Shown piece by piece: positions 25,642 to 34,916 of a DNA stretch of 64,000 nt. Every line of letters begins with the position of its first letter. The first letter of the stretch is position 1. Made by a program: the position numbers and the translations under genes. Location of the stretch: positions 620,001 through 684,000 of the forward strand of contig CAWDTM010000003.1 in assembly GCA_963805305.1 (NCBI GenBank). The letters are read 5' to 3'. This DNA comes from CAVXEH01 sp963805305 (GTDB taxonomy: Bacteria > Chloroflexota > Limnocylindria > QHBO01). The notes beneath the pieces are model-generated. The model was not told the origin of the DNA. It ran no database searches and was given only the letters and a program-made list of their open reading frames with translations.

Positions 25642-27084
25642 TCAGGCCCCGGGGTTGGCCGCCGACCTTTGCCGCGACGGGGTGGCCGCAGCCTGCTCCG
25701 CGGGCAGCCAGTCCCTGGCGAGCGCCAGGAGCGAGGCCCGGTCGTTGAGGAGCGGGTCGTCGAGGACCGCCTCGAGGAGCCGATGCAGGATGCGGCCCAC
25801 CACCGGCCCCGGCGCAATGCCCAGGACATCGACCAGGTCATCGCCGCGCACCGCCAGCTGCCGGGCGCTGATGGCATGGCTGGCCAGCTCGGCGCCGACG
25901 CGCGCACGCAGCTCGTCGAGGCCGCCCCGGGCCGGCTCTACCACGCCCGACGCGGCGTTGTCCGCCCGGCGCAGGGCGAACAGGTCGGGCAGTGACGCGG
26001 CTCCCACGCGGCGGATGAATCGCCGCACCGCGGCATCGGTCCAGTCGGAGCGGTACGCGAACATGTGGTGCCGCACGAGATGCTCTGCCCGGGAGACTTG
26101 CGCCCGCGAGAAGCGGAGTCGGCGCAGGACCGCCTCAACCATCCTGGCGCCCATGGTCTCGTGCCCGATGAAATGCCCGTCGGCAAGCGTGGTGGCCTTG
26201 CCGATGTCGTGCAGGGCTCCGACCAGGCGCAGGAGCGGATCCTCGGCAGGCAGGGCGTCCACGGTCCTCAGCGAGTGGTCGAACGCATCGCCCGGGAGCG
26301 CCTTGGCCTGCGGGACCCCGCGCAGGGCGGCCAGCTCGGGGAGGATCACCGGCAGGATGCCCAGGTCCATCAGGAGCCGGAGCCCGCTGGACGGTGGGCC
26401 CCCGGCCCGATTCGTGGCCAGGATCCGCAGGAGCTCCTCGCGGAGCCGCTCCCCGGAGAGCCCGGCAGCGAGTCCGGCGCTGCCGCGAAGGGCGGCCTCC
26501 GTCGCGGGGTCGATGCGCATCCCGAGGCGGACCGCAAAGCGCACGGCACGGAGGAGGCGCAGCGCGTCCTCGCCGATCCGCTGTTCCGGATCCCCCACCG
26601 CGCGCAGGATCCCGGCCTCCAGGTCCCCGACGCCGCCGTACGGGTCCACGAGGCGGCCCCCCGGGGCTGCCTGCGACGGGGGCAGCCAGGCGACGGCGTT
26701 GATGGTGAAGTCCCGGCGGGCCAGATCCTCCTCGAGGCTGCCGCCCCACGCCACCGCCTCGGGGCGACGGTGGTCGCGGTAGCCGGATTCGACCCGATAC
26801 GTGGTCACCTCGACCGCGGTGCGGTCCGATCCGGCGTGGACCGTCACCGTCCCGAACGGATTCTCCCAGGCCGCACCGCCGAACAGCGTCGCGACGGCTT
26901 CGGGCGGAGCTGCGGTCGCCACGTCCCAGTCAACCGGTTCCGCCCCCCGGAGCAGGTCCCGCACGCAGCCGCCCACGATCGCCGCCTCGTACCCCTGCGC
27001 GTCGAGCCCGTCGAGGACGGCGCGAACGCCTGGGGGCAGATCCGCGAGGGAGATCGTCCGTCGGGGCAGCGGACCGCGCTCCAT
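25642..27084 (-). CDS. tRNA nucleotidyltransferase / poly(A) polymerase family with HD domain
   Basis: 480 residues. The nucleotidyltransferase head shows IVGGCVRDLLRG and VDWDVATAAPPE (DxD metal ligands), then RRDFTINAVAW, LRAVRFAVRLGM and the neck region. The C-terminal half has an HD phosphohydrolase motif, LVGALHDIGKA, and HHMF. This arrangement is that of CCA-adding enzymes, which add or repair the 3' CCA of tRNA. The local tRNA-Thr already encodes CCA, so repair may be the main role, or it could be a poly(A) polymerase relative. It is 11 bases downstream of the HNH gene. Confidence 0.9.
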   Translation of the reverse strand: MERGPLPRRTISLADLPPGVRAVLDGLDAQGYEAAIVGGCVRDLLRGAEPVDWDVATAAPPEAVATLFGGAAWENPFGTVTVHAGSDRTAVEVTTYRVESGYRDHRRPEAVAWGGSLEEDLARRDFTINAVAWLPPSQAAPGGRLVDPYGGVGDLEAGILRAVGDPEQRIGEDALRLLRAVRFAVRLGMRIDPATEAALRGSAGLAAGLSGERLREELLRILATNRAGGPPSSGLRLLMDLGILPVILPELAALRGVPQAKALPGDAFDHSLRTVDALPAEDPLLRLVGALHDIGKATTLADGHFIGHETMGARMVEAVLRRLRFSRAQVSRAEHLVRHHMFAYRSDWTDAAVRRFIRRVGAASLPDLFALRRADNAASGVVEPARGGLDELRARVGAELASHAISARQLAVRGDDLVDVLGIAPGPVVGRILHRLLEAVLDDPLLNDRASLLALARDWLPAEQAAATPSRQRSAANPGA

Positions 27085-27095
27085 GGATCCCCCGG

Positions 27096-27626
27096 TCAGC
27101 GCCCGGTCGCCTGGCCGCCCAGGAACAGATAGTTGCGCCAGGCGTCGTTCTGCTCGTCGGCGAGGTAGGTGCCGAACAGGTAGCGGACGTCCGCGCGCGG
27201 TGCGCGCGGCTCGCGGAGGAGATGCATCCGCGACTCCGCCAGGGTCTTCGAACCCTTGCGGTGGTTGCAGGCCCGGCAGGCCGCCACCAGGTTCTCCCAC
27301 TCGTGCCGGCCGCCGCGGTGCTTGGGCACCACGTGATCGATGGTGAGATCCCGGCTCACCGAGCCGCAGTACTGGCAGGTGTGCCGATCGCGGGCGAACA
27401 CCTCGCGCCGGGAGAGCTTCACCCTGGGGCGCGGGCGCCTCACGAGGTAGACCAGGCGAATGACCGATGGCGCATCGATGGCCAGCGTCGGCGTGTGGAT
27501 CACCTGGTGGTTCCGCTCCAGGAGCTCCGCCTTGTCGGCGCCGAGCAGGGTGAAGGCGCGCCTGATGTCACAGACGTTGAGCGGCTCGTAGTTCTGGTTC
27601 AGCACCAGCACGGGTGCGTTGTTCAC
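27096..27626 (-). CDS. HNH endonuclease family protein
   Basis: 176 residues with a GTG start six bases after GGAGG. VLVLNQNYEPLNVCDIRRAF is the conserved N-terminal signature of a bacterial HNH family, followed by TCQYCG and the HNH core TIDHVVPKHRGGRHEWENLV with ACRACNHRKG giving paired zinc cysteines. The family is usually a stand-alone housekeeping gene of unknown target; a role in DNA metabolism is expected. It is divergent from pdxS over 163 bases. Confidence 0.9.
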   Translation of the reverse strand: MNNAPVLVLNQNYEPLNVCDIRRAFTLLGADKAELLERNHQVIHTPTLAIDAPSVIRLVYLVRRPRPRVKLSRREVFARDRHTCQYCGSVSRDLTIDHVVPKHRGGRHEWENLVAACRACNHRKGSKTLAESRMHLLREPRAPRADVRYLFGTYLADEQNDAWRNYLFLGGQATGR

Positions 27627-27700
27627 GCCACGCCTCCAGCGGCCCGATGATACCGGAGTCCGTCCCGCCGTCGGGCACGGGGTTCCGAGCATGGCGGCGG

Positions 27701-27706
27701 TACAAT
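27701..27706 (+). promoter_or_regulatory. Probable -10 box of pdxST
   Basis: TACAAT fits the -10 consensus well in otherwise GC-rich DNA and points toward pdxS, with a leader of about 77 bases. No convincing -35 is visible at 17 bases upstream. Confidence 0.45.
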
Positions 27707-27789
27707 CGTTGCGGACTCGCGGGCCATCTGCCCGCGGCCGGTTCGCGAACCGCAGCCGCATACCAGACCAAGCGAGGAACTCCCCTCGA

Positions 27790-28680
27790 ATGACGACGAT
27801 CGAGACATCCACCTGGACCACCAAGGTCGGGCTCGCCCGCATGCTCGCCGGTGGCGTGATCATGGACGTGGTGACCGCCGACCAGGCGCGCATCGCCCAG
27901 GAGGCGGGCGCCGTCGCGGTGATGGCCCTCGAGCGCGTCCCGTCGGACATCCGCAAGTTCGGCGGGGTGGCGCGGATGAGCGACCCGAAGCTGATCAACG
28001 AGATCAAGGCCGCAGTCTCCATCCCGGTCATGGCCAAGTGCCGCATCGGCCACTTCGTCGAGGCGCAGATCCTCGAGGCGCTCGAGGTCGACTACATCGA
28101 CGAGTCGGAGGTCCTCACCCCCGCGGACGAGGCGAACCACATCGACAAGCATGCCTTCAAGGTGCCGTTCGTGTGCGGCTGCCGCGACCTGGGGGAGGCG
28201 CTCCGCCGCATCGGCGAGGGCGCAGCGCTGATCCGCACCAAGGGCGAGGCGGGGACCGGCAACATCGTCGAGGCGGTGCGCCACATGCGCGCCGTCCAGT
28301 CGGGTATCCACCAGCTCCAGGCGCTGCGGGCGGACGAGCTGTACGCGGCCGCAAAGGAGCTGCGCGCGCCCCTGGACGTGGTGCAGCGCACCGCGGAGCT
28401 CGGTGAGCTGCCGGTACCCAACTTCAGCGCGGGCGGGGTCGCGACGCCGGCCGACGCGGCGCTGATGCGCCAGCTGGGCGCGCAGTCCGTGTTCGTGGGC
28501 AGCGGGATCTTCAAGTCGGAGAGCCCGGAACGCTACGCACGCGCCATCGTCAAGGCCACGACCCACTTCGACAACCCGGAGATCCTCGCCGAGGTGAGCG
28601 CCGGGCTGGGCGAGCCCATGCACGGCCTGGAGCTGTCCGAGATCCCGGCCGAGGAGCGGCTCGCCGTCCGGGGCTGGTAG
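27790..28680 (+). CDS. pdxS: Pyridoxal 5'-phosphate synthase subunit PdxS
   Basis: 296 residues, almost textbook. It forms PLP from ribose 5-phosphate, glyceraldehyde 3-phosphate and ammonia. GGVIMDVVTADQARIAQEAG, PVMAKCRIGHF (Lys forming the first imine), DYIDESEVLTPAD, and IRTKGEAGTGN (second lysine) are present. The ATG at 27790 begins the conserved sequence; upstream in-frame DNA includes the promoter. It precedes pdxT by eight bases, and the two gene products form the 12+12 synthase complex. Confidence 0.98.
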   Translation: MTTIETSTWTTKVGLARMLAGGVIMDVVTADQARIAQEAGAVAVMALERVPSDIRKFGGVARMSDPKLINEIKAAVSIPVMAKCRIGHFVEAQILEALEVDYIDESEVLTPADEANHIDKHAFKVPFVCGCRDLGEALRRIGEGAALIRTKGEAGTGNIVEAVRHMRAVQSGIHQLQALRADELYAAAKELRAPLDVVQRTAELGELPVPNFSAGGVATPADAALMRQLGAQSVFVGSGIFKSESPERYARAIVKATTHFDNPEILAEVSAGLGEPMHGLELSEIPAEERLAVRGW

Positions 28681-28688
28681 CCGACCGC

Positions 28689-29303
28689 ATGGAGCCTCGC
28701 GTGACGGGTCGCCGGCCACGCATTGGCATTCTCGCCCTGCAGGGTGCCGTCCGTGAGCACGTCGCCGCGCTGCGTGCGGTGGGTGCCGAGCCGGTCGAGG
28801 TGCGGCTGCCGCGCGACCTGGCGAACCTGGACGCTCTCGTCCTGCCCGGCGGCGAGAGCACGACGATGCGCAAGTTGATCGACGCGTACGGCCTGCGCGA
28901 ACCGATCCGGGCCCTCGCCAGCGCGGGAGCGCCCATGCTGGGCACCTGCGCGGGAATGATCCTCCTGGCCGAACGGATCGCCGATGGCGACGAACCAGTC
29001 TTTCCGCTGCTGGACATCGAGGTCCGCCGCAATGCATACGGGCGCCAGCTCGACAGCTTCGAGGCAGAGATCGACGTCCCCGTCCTGGGCGATCCGCCGA
29101 TGCACGGGGTTTTCATCCGGGCCCCCGTGGTCACCGGCGTGGGGCCGGGCGCCGAGGTGCTGGCCGTCGATCCGGACGGGCAGCCGATCGCGGTCCGGCA
29201 GGGCCGCGTGGTGGCCACCGCCTTCCATCCCGAGCTGACCGGAGACCACCGCTTCCACGAGCTGCTGGTGCGGATGCTCGACGCCGTGGAGGCGGAACGA
29301 TGA
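28689..29303 (+). CDS. pdxT: Pyridoxal 5'-phosphate synthase glutaminase subunit PdxT
   Basis: 204-residue class I glutaminase. IGILALQGAVREHVAAL, LPGGESTTM, GTCAGMILLA (nucleophile Cys) and ATAFHPELT (His and Glu of the triad) are clear. It supplies ammonia to PdxS. The end overlaps the start of the GNAT gene by four bases (ATGA). Confidence 0.98.
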   Translation: MEPRVTGRRPRIGILALQGAVREHVAALRAVGAEPVEVRLPRDLANLDALVLPGGESTTMRKLIDAYGLREPIRALASAGAPMLGTCAGMILLAERIADGDEPVFPLLDIEVRRNAYGRQLDSFEAEIDVPVLGDPPMHGVFIRAPVVTGVGPGAEVLAVDPDGQPIAVRQGRVVATAFHPELTGDHRFHELLVRMLDAVEAER

Positions 29304-30394
29304 CGATCAGCGAGGGCACGGTGCGGGCGGCTCGCATCACCGATCGCCAGGCGCTGGGCGACCTGTCTCGCCGGGTCCACGCAGCGGACGACGCCCATCG
29401 GCGGAGCCTGGGGGTCCCGGCCTCCCCGGGAACCCAGCCACAGCTCAGCCTGGCCACCCTGATGCCCACCTGGATCCCGCTGCGGCCGCCATCGGTCCAC
29501 CTCGTGGCAGAGGCGGACGGTCGGCTGATCGGAAGCTGCCGGGCAATCGAGGAGCCGCACCGCGAGGACTGGGTGATCACCGAGCTCGACGCGGCGGACG
29601 GGCCCATGGCGGCGGAGGTCCGCTGGTCGCTGCTCCAGGCCCTCGTCGAAGAGGGCGGCAAGAAGGGCGTCGCCCGCTACCACGTCGCCTGCAGCGACGT
29701 GCGCGAGAACCTGGAGCTCTTCGGCCAGGCGAGCTTCGTGGCCTATGCCCAGGAAGAGGTCCTGTACCTCGCGCCGGTGACGGAACGCGGGCCGGCCGGG
29801 TGGCTTCGCCGTGCCGTCGGGCGCACGCGACCCCCGCGCGGCCACGACGGCGAGCCGGCGGACCACTGGGGCGAGGCGCACGGCGCAGCAGACCGGCACG
29901 CGCCGCTGCAGGCCGCGGGTGCCCCGGATGCCTGGCACCTCTTCGACCTGTGGACGCACGCCACGCCGCCCGCCATCGCCCGGATCGAGTCCTACGCCGC
30001 GGTTGACTGGGAAGGGGTGGGGCACGAGGCCATCGTGCCGCGCTCGAGCCTCAACCCGATCCTCCATTTCAGCGACGTGAGGGCCTGGTTCATGCCGTAT
30101 GACCAGCGCGCCGGCGGGTTCGCCCAGCACGGCGCCTGTCGCGAGGGACCGCACTACCTGCGCTTCCTGGTGCGAGACGGGACCGATGGCGCCGCCTTCC
30201 TGCGAGCCGCCCTGGACGCCGTGGGTGCGGACGCCACCGCTGCGGGAATCCTGGCTCCGGTGCGAACATACGAGTCGGCGGGTATGCGCGCCGCCTCCGC
30301 CGCGGGCTTCGTGCCCATTGGTCGGGTGACCCTGCTGGTCCGGGAGGTGCGTGCAACGATCCGTCAGCCGGCGATGGTGCCGGCGGTCAGGTAG
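29300..30394 (+). CDS. GNAT-type acetyltransferase-like protein
   Basis: 364 residues, about twice a single GNAT domain. The N-terminal half (VRAARITDRQALGDLSRRVH, LVAEADGRLIGSCRAI, RWSLLQALVEEGGKKGVARY) has the GNAT strand-helix pattern. The second half (from about residue 210) may be a degenerate second copy ending in the ESAGMRAASAAGFVPIG pattern. Substrate unknown. It is coupled to pdxT by an ATGA overlap, so it is expressed with vitamin B6 synthesis, but no functional link is established. Confidence 0.75.
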   Translation: MTISEGTVRAARITDRQALGDLSRRVHAADDAHRRSLGVPASPGTQPQLSLATLMPTWIPLRPPSVHLVAEADGRLIGSCRAIEEPHREDWVITELDAADGPMAAEVRWSLLQALVEEGGKKGVARYHVACSDVRENLELFGQASFVAYAQEEVLYLAPVTERGPAGWLRRAVGRTRPPRGHDGEPADHWGEAHGAADRHAPLQAAGAPDAWHLFDLWTHATPPAIARIESYAAVDWEGVGHEAIVPRSSLNPILHFSDVRAWFMPYDQRAGGFAQHGACREGPHYLRFLVRDGTDGAAFLRAALDAVGADATAAGILAPVRTYESAGMRAASAAGFVPIGRVTLLVREVRATIRQPAMVPAVR

Positions 30395-30416
30395 CGCCTA
30401 CGTGCGAGGAGGCAGC

Positions 30417-32198
30417 GTGGCACCAGTGCCGCGTCGAGAGACGACCGACGACCTGGACGACCTGATGGCGGCCCTCCCCGACGAGATCGTGGAGCGCCTG
30501 CGATCGTTCGCCGACCGCAGCGACCTGCTGGAGGTCGTCATGGATCTCGGGCGGCGACCGGAGGCCCGCTTCGCGGACGGGGAGGAGGTCCTGCTCGACC
30601 GGGAGATCACGGAGGCCGACATCGGCCACGTCGTGGACCATATCGGCGTCTTCGGCGGCGACAACCGCGCCGGGATCGAGCGCACCCTCCACCGGATAAG
30701 CGCCATCCGCAACCGGGCGGGGAAGGTCGTGGGCCTCACCTGCCGCATCGGCCGCGCCGTCTTCGGCACCATCGACATCATCCGCGACATGGTCGAGAGC
30801 GGCCAGAGCATCCTGCTCCTCGGCCGGCCCGGGGTGGGCAAGACGACCATGCTGCGCGAGGTGGCCCGCGTCCTGGCCGACGACTTCGGGAAGCGGGTCG
30901 TGGTCGTCGACACCTCCAACGAGATCGCCGGCGACGGCGACATTCCGCACCCGGGGATCGGAGACGCGCGGCGCATGCAGGTGCGCACGCCGCCCGACCA
31001 GCACAACGTCATGATCGAGGCGGTCGAGAACCACATGCCCGAGGTGATCGTCATCGACGAGATCGGAACGGAGCTCGAGGCCCAGGCTGCCCGCACCATC
31101 GCGGAGCGCGGCGTGCAGCTGGTCGGCACGGCCCACGGCAACACGCTCGACAACCTGATGCTGAACCCGACGCTCTCCGACCTGGTCGGGGGCATCGCCC
31201 CGGTCACCCTGGGCGACGAGGAGGCGCGCCGGCGCGGCACCCAGAAGACGGTGCTGGAGCGCAAGGCTCCACCCACCTTCGACGTCCTCGTGGAGATCGT
31301 GGAGCGGGACAACGTCATCGTCCACCGCAACGTCGCGGAGACGGTCGACGCCATCCTGCGCGGCCACATGGTTCCCCCCGAGGCCCGCTGGCGGGACGAC
31401 TCGGGCGAGGTGCACGCCGCGACGAAGTACGACTACCGGATCAGCGAGACGGAGGCGGGCAACCCGGCCTTCGCGCCGGTGGAGCCGCTTGGGGGGTACG
31501 GGTCCTTCTCGGGTCGTGGCCGAGCGGGCGGTGGCTACGGCGGCGGGCCAGGTCTCCGACCGCTCCCCGGACGCGGCGACGCGCGCGGTGAAGGGCGCGG
31601 CGGGCGCGGGCTGCGACCGCTGCCCGGCGAGCGACTGGCGGATCCGGGCGACCGGACGAATGTCGGGGAGCCAACCCTGGATCGGCCCGTCGGCGCGACC
31701 CGGCCGGAGCGGCCGTCCGCCCGCAACCACCGGCCCATGAGCCTCTTCGCCTTCGGCGTCAGCCGCAAGCGGCTGGAGCAGTCCGTCCGGGAGCTGGGCC
31801 TCCCGGTTGCCGTGGCCCGCGAGCTCGACGAGGCGGACGCGGTGGTGACCCTGCGGAACTACTACCGGCGCAAGCCTGCGGCCCTGCGCGACGCGGAGTC
31901 GTCGGGCGTGCCCATCTACGTCCTGAAGACGAACACCGTGCTCCAGATGGAGAACATGCTCGCCAGCCTGTACGACCTCGAGGCAGATCCCCAGGAGGCG
32001 GCCCTCCGCGAGACGGCCGAGGCGATCGGCCTCGTGGAGGCCTCCGGCCAGTCGGTCGAGCTGTCGCCGCAGAACGCCTACGTGCGTCGGCTGCAGCACC
32101 AGATGGCGGAGCGCCACAGCCTCATGAGCCGATCCCGGGGCGCGGAGCCCAACCGGCGCGTCGAGCTGCTCCCCGACGAAGGCCGGGCGTGGCACTGA
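30417..32198 (+). CDS. AAA ATPase with C-terminal R3H domain (Ycf45-like)
   Basis: 593 residues. The N-terminal half is related to the SpoIIIAA/Ycf45 ATPase: VGLTCRIGRAVFGTIDIIRD, Walker A LLLGRPGVGKTTMLREVA, Walker B EVIVIDEIGTELEA, and TAHGNTLDNL. Residues about 350-440 form a Gly/Arg-rich low-complexity linker. The C-terminal part contains LRNYYRRKPAALRDAE and an R3H nucleic-acid-binding domain (NAYVRRLQHQMAERHSL). The GTG at 30417 follows GAGGAGG by four bases. It probably acts on nucleic acid in an ATP-dependent way; its exact role is unknown in the family. Confidence 0.87.
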   Translation: MAPVPRRETTDDLDDLMAALPDEIVERLRSFADRSDLLEVVMDLGRRPEARFADGEEVLLDREITEADIGHVVDHIGVFGGDNRAGIERTLHRISAIRNRAGKVVGLTCRIGRAVFGTIDIIRDMVESGQSILLLGRPGVGKTTMLREVARVLADDFGKRVVVVDTSNEIAGDGDIPHPGIGDARRMQVRTPPDQHNVMIEAVENHMPEVIVIDEIGTELEAQAARTIAERGVQLVGTAHGNTLDNLMLNPTLSDLVGGIAPVTLGDEEARRRGTQKTVLERKAPPTFDVLVEIVERDNVIVHRNVAETVDAILRGHMVPPEARWRDDSGEVHAATKYDYRISETEAGNPAFAPVEPLGGYGSFSGRGRAGGGYGGGPGLRPLPGRGDARGEGRGGRGLRPLPGERLADPGDRTNVGEPTLDRPVGATRPERPSARNHRPMSLFAFGVSRKRLEQSVRELGLPVAVARELDEADAVVTLRNYYRRKPAALRDAESSGVPIYVLKTNTVLQMENMLASLYDLEADPQEAALRETAEAIGLVEASGQSVELSPQNAYVRRLQHQMAERHSLMSRSRGAEPNRRVELLPDEGRAWH

Positions 32199-32208
32199 GC
32201 CGCCGGGC

Positions 32209-32877
32209 ATGACGACGGCCGGCGTCCGCGGCCGCTTCATCACCCTGGAGGGGCCGGAGGGGAGCGGAAAGACGACCGCCGCCCGGCACCTGGCGCGCTG
32301 GCTGCGGGACCGCGGCTGCGACGTGGTGCTGACCCGCGAGCCGGGTGGCACCCCGCTCGGCGACGAAATCCGGACCCTCGTGCTCCACCATCGGGGCCTG
32401 GCAGACGACCTCGATCCGCGGACCGATGCCCTCCTCTTCGCCGCCCAGCGCGCCCAGCACGTCGCCCGCCTGATCCGTCCCGCCCTCGACCGGGGAGCAT
32501 GGGTCGTCAGCGCCCGGTTCGCGGACTCCTCGCTCGCCTACCAGGGAGCCGCCTACGGGAACGATCCCGACGAGATGCGACGGCTCCAGGCGTTTGCCAC
32601 CGGTGGGCTCGTCCCGGACCTGACCATCCTGATCGACGTCCCCGTCGACGTCGGTCTCGCCCGCAAGCGCCACGGCCAGTGGAACCGGTTCGAGGACACG
32701 GAGGGGACCGCCTTCTTCGAGAAGGTCCGGGCGGCCTATCGTGCCCTCGCGACCGCCGAGCCCGACCGGTTCCGGGTCGTGGATGGATCCGGATCCGTGT
32801 CGGACACGGATGCCGCGGTCCACGACGTCGTCTCGCCCCTTCTCGAGGCCGACACCGGCTCCTTGCGCACCGGTTGA
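32209..32877 (+). CDS. tmk: Thymidylate kinase
   Basis: 222 residues; phosphorylates dTMP to dTDP. Walker A LEGPEGSGKTTAA, TREPGGTPLGDEIR, SSLAYQG and the LID-like region are visible. In the motif that is usually DR-F/Y/H, the aspartate is alanine (SARFADSS), an unusual change in an otherwise complete protein. It follows the AAA-R3H gene by 10 bases, and DarA is found about 1.7 kb downstream, echoing the tmk-darA neighbourhood known in Firmicutes. Confidence 0.93.
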   Translation: MTTAGVRGRFITLEGPEGSGKTTAARHLARWLRDRGCDVVLTREPGGTPLGDEIRTLVLHHRGLADDLDPRTDALLFAAQRAQHVARLIRPALDRGAWVVSARFADSSLAYQGAAYGNDPDEMRRLQAFATGGLVPDLTILIDVPVDVGLARKRHGQWNRFEDTEGTAFFEKVRAAYRALATAEPDRFRVVDGSGSVSDTDAAVHDVVSPLLEADTGSLRTG

Positions 32878-32939
32878 CAGACGGCCGATACTCCTGCGGC
32901 GCCGATCGCCCGCACCGCATCCCCAGGGAGGACCCCCTC

Positions 32940-33365
32940 GTGCAGCAGCCCTCGTCCCGGTCGCCTCGACCGCAGCGGAAGCGCGACGTGGGCCTCATGA
33001 TGCTCGCCTTCCTGGCCGGCATGGACGGGCTCTTCGATGCGGTGGCCGGCGCGACGCTCCTGGGCGTGGGACACGCCATCGGCGCGAACACCGTGCTGAG
33101 CGGGGGGATCGCCACCCTGGTGGGCATGGTCCTCCTGGTCTTCGCCTTCCTCCTGCTCTCGCTCTCCTACGGGCTCTGGCTCATGCGACCCTGGGCATGG
33201 TCGCTGGGCGTGGGGCTGGAGGTGGCGAACATTCTCCTCGCCCTCGGGCGGGCGGCGGGTGGCCGCGAGGCCATTCCCGGCGTGCTCCTCACCCTGCTGC
33301 TGGCCGGGACGATCCTCTACTACCTGTGGCAGCGCCCGGTGCGGGCCATCTTCGGTCGCTCCTGA
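32940..33365 (+). CDS. Small integral membrane protein
   Basis: 141 residues with four predicted transmembrane segments (about 18-42, 48-75, 83-102 and 110-130) and a basic N-terminus. A GTG start at 32940 lies behind GGGAGG. The overall shape is like small DUF2127-type membrane proteins, but no conserved motif lets me name it. It is 60 bases after tmk on the same strand and convergent with the LiaF-like gene. Confidence 0.72.
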   Translation: MQQPSSRSPRPQRKRDVGLMMLAFLAGMDGLFDAVAGATLLGVGHAIGANTVLSGGIATLVGMVLLVFAFLLLSLSYGLWLMRPWAWSLGVGLEVANILLALGRAAGGREAIPGVLLTLLLAGTILYYLWQRPVRAIFGRS

Positions 33366-33419
33366 GCGGCCGGTGCGCCGCGTCCGGATGAGCCCGTCCG
33401 AATCGGGGCCACAACTGAT

Positions 33420-34403
33420 TCAGATGCCCTGGACCCGGAAGGTCCCGACCCCGCCCTGCAGGTCGATCTCGACCCGGTTCGGAGCACCGGCGTAGCCGGC
33501 TGACTCGTACCGGTCCCCCGTGCGCGGGAAGCGCACCGCGTCGACCTGGGTGCTCCCGAGCGCCATTCGCGAGCGGATGCTGGCGGCAACGCCCTCGGGT
33601 ACCTGGAAGGTCACCTGCGCGGCGCCCGCCTCGGCGCGCACTCGGGTCTCGCCCGCCGCCCGCGGCAGGCTGACCGTCGTCTCGCTGGCGCCGGTCTGAA
33701 GCCGCAGGGATCGCACCTGCAGGTCCCGCAGGTCGAGCTCGCCGCGTGCGGCACCGGTCTCCAGGCGAAGGTCCAGCGGCACCTCCGCGCTGAGCCCCAC
33801 GCGCCAGTGCAGCGGCCGATCGATCCAGGACCAGCCGCGCGCGGAGTCCGGCTCCAGCTCCACCTCCCCGCTGGCACGAAGCCGATGGACCACGCCGCCC
33901 TCGAACTCACCGTCGACGAGCGCGCCGGCCGGCCCGCGGCCGACGCGCAGCTCACCGGCGCCGAACCGGATGCGGACGGTCGCGGACGATCCCGAGAGCG
34001 GGATAGTGAGGCGCTCCTGGCTTGCGGCGGCGGGCCAGAACGCGCCGGCGAGGAACCAGGCACCCAGCACCACGAGGCCTGCCGGCCACCAGGTGGCGAC
34101 GAGCTCGCCGGGACCCACGCCGAGCGACCCGGTCGTGGAGAGGAGGAGGAGGACGCCGATGGCGGTGGCGACCAGGGGCCAGGTCAGGGTCCACGGGGTC
34201 GTGGGCCGGCGTCGGCCCGCGGCGATCTCGCTGATTCCCGTGGCCACCCCGACCAGGATGACGAACAGCGGCCAGGCCTCCGTCCAGCTCCAGCCGACCG
34301 CGTCGCGGATGAGAAAGATGCTGCCCAGCCCGATGAGCCAGGTCGCCCCGACAATGGCCCCGGCACGCCGCCCATGCCGGCCGTGGCGTGCGGATCGCTC
34401 CAT
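33420..34403 (-). CDS. LiaF-like membrane protein with beta-sheet C-terminal domain
   Basis: 327 residues. Four hydrophobic helices occur in the first 140 residues (AGAIVGATWLIGLGSIFLIR, AWPLFVILVGVATGISEI, WPLVATAIGVLLLL, WWPAGLVVLGAWFLAGAFW), followed by a repetitive beta-rich domain with regular turns (GAGELRVGRGPAGALVDGEF, ETGAARGELDLRDLQ, LQTGASETTVSLP). This matches the LiaF/DUF2154 envelope-stress protein architecture. A GGGAGG site lies eight bases before the ATG. It is divergent from darA. Role inferred: envelope-stress sensing or signalling. Confidence 0.75.
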   Translation of the reverse strand: MERSARHGRHGRRAGAIVGATWLIGLGSIFLIRDAVGWSWTEAWPLFVILVGVATGISEIAAGRRRPTTPWTLTWPLVATAIGVLLLLSTTGSLGVGPGELVATWWPAGLVVLGAWFLAGAFWPAAASQERLTIPLSGSSATVRIRFGAGELRVGRGPAGALVDGEFEGGVVHRLRASGEVELEPDSARGWSWIDRPLHWRVGLSAEVPLDLRLETGAARGELDLRDLQVRSLRLQTGASETTVSLPRAAGETRVRAEAGAAQVTFQVPEGVAASIRSRMALGSTQVDAVRFPRTGDRYESAGYAGAPNRVEIDLQGGVGTFRVQGI

Positions 34404-34528
34404 GCTCGTAGCCTCCCTCGCCGTTGCTCCGCCAAACCATCGCACGGCGGCGCACTCGCTGCGTCCGGCCACGGTCATCGGAGGACGGGTCTTCCGGCCC
34501 TGTCCCGGGCGGAAAACCGCGGCGGGCA

Positions 34529-34537
34529 TGGCATACT
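34529..34537 (+). promoter_or_regulatory. Probable extended -10 promoter of darA
   Basis: TGGCATACT contains the extended -10 TG and a CATACT hexamer, 41 bases before the GTG of darA, whose AGGAGG ribosome site lies in the leader. Confidence 0.4.
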
Positions 34538-34578
34538 AGCCCCATATCTCCGCCCCGCGCGCCCACGCAGGAGGTCCC

Positions 34579-34908
34579 GTGAAGCTGGTCACCGCCATCG
34601 TGCACAACGAGGACGCCGCCAACCTGGTCGACGCCCTGCTCGAGCGCGAGTTCCGGGCGACCCGGCTCCATTCCTCCGGCGGGTTCCTCAAGCAGGGCAA
34701 TGCCACCATCCTGGTGGGCGTCGACGACGACCAGGTTGACGGCGTGCTGGACGTCATCCGGGCGAACTGCCACTCGCGTCGCCAGTTCGTGAACCCGATG
34801 CCGCCCATCATGGAGCCGGGAGAGTTCTACATGCCCTACCCGGTCGAGGTGGAGGTCGGCGGCGCCACGGTGTTCGTGATGCCCGTCGAGCGCTTCGAGC
34901 GGATCTGA
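34579..34908 (+). CDS. darA: Cyclic-di-AMP receptor protein (DarA/PstA family)
   Basis: 109 residues, the standard size for PF06153. MKLVTAIVHNEDAANLVDAL, FRATRLHSSGGFLKQGNATI and a C-terminal VEVGGATVFVMPVERFERI match the PII-like c-di-AMP receptor family, which binds the second messenger as a trimer and whose output is usually unknown. A GTG start follows AGGAGG. It is nine bases upstream of a DinB-like gene. No diadenylate cyclase is in the window, so c-di-AMP signalling is inferred from this gene only. Confidence 0.9.
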   Translation: MKLVTAIVHNEDAANLVDALLEREFRATRLHSSGGFLKQGNATILVGVDDDQVDGVLDVIRANCHSRRQFVNPMPPIMEPGEFYMPYPVEVEVGGATVFVMPVERFERI

Positions 34909-34916
34909 TCGGACGC

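Noticed and set aside
29300..30394. Second complete GNAT domain in the GNAT-like protein
   Set aside because: The C-terminal half lacks a convincing acetyl-CoA-binding motif; left as possible.
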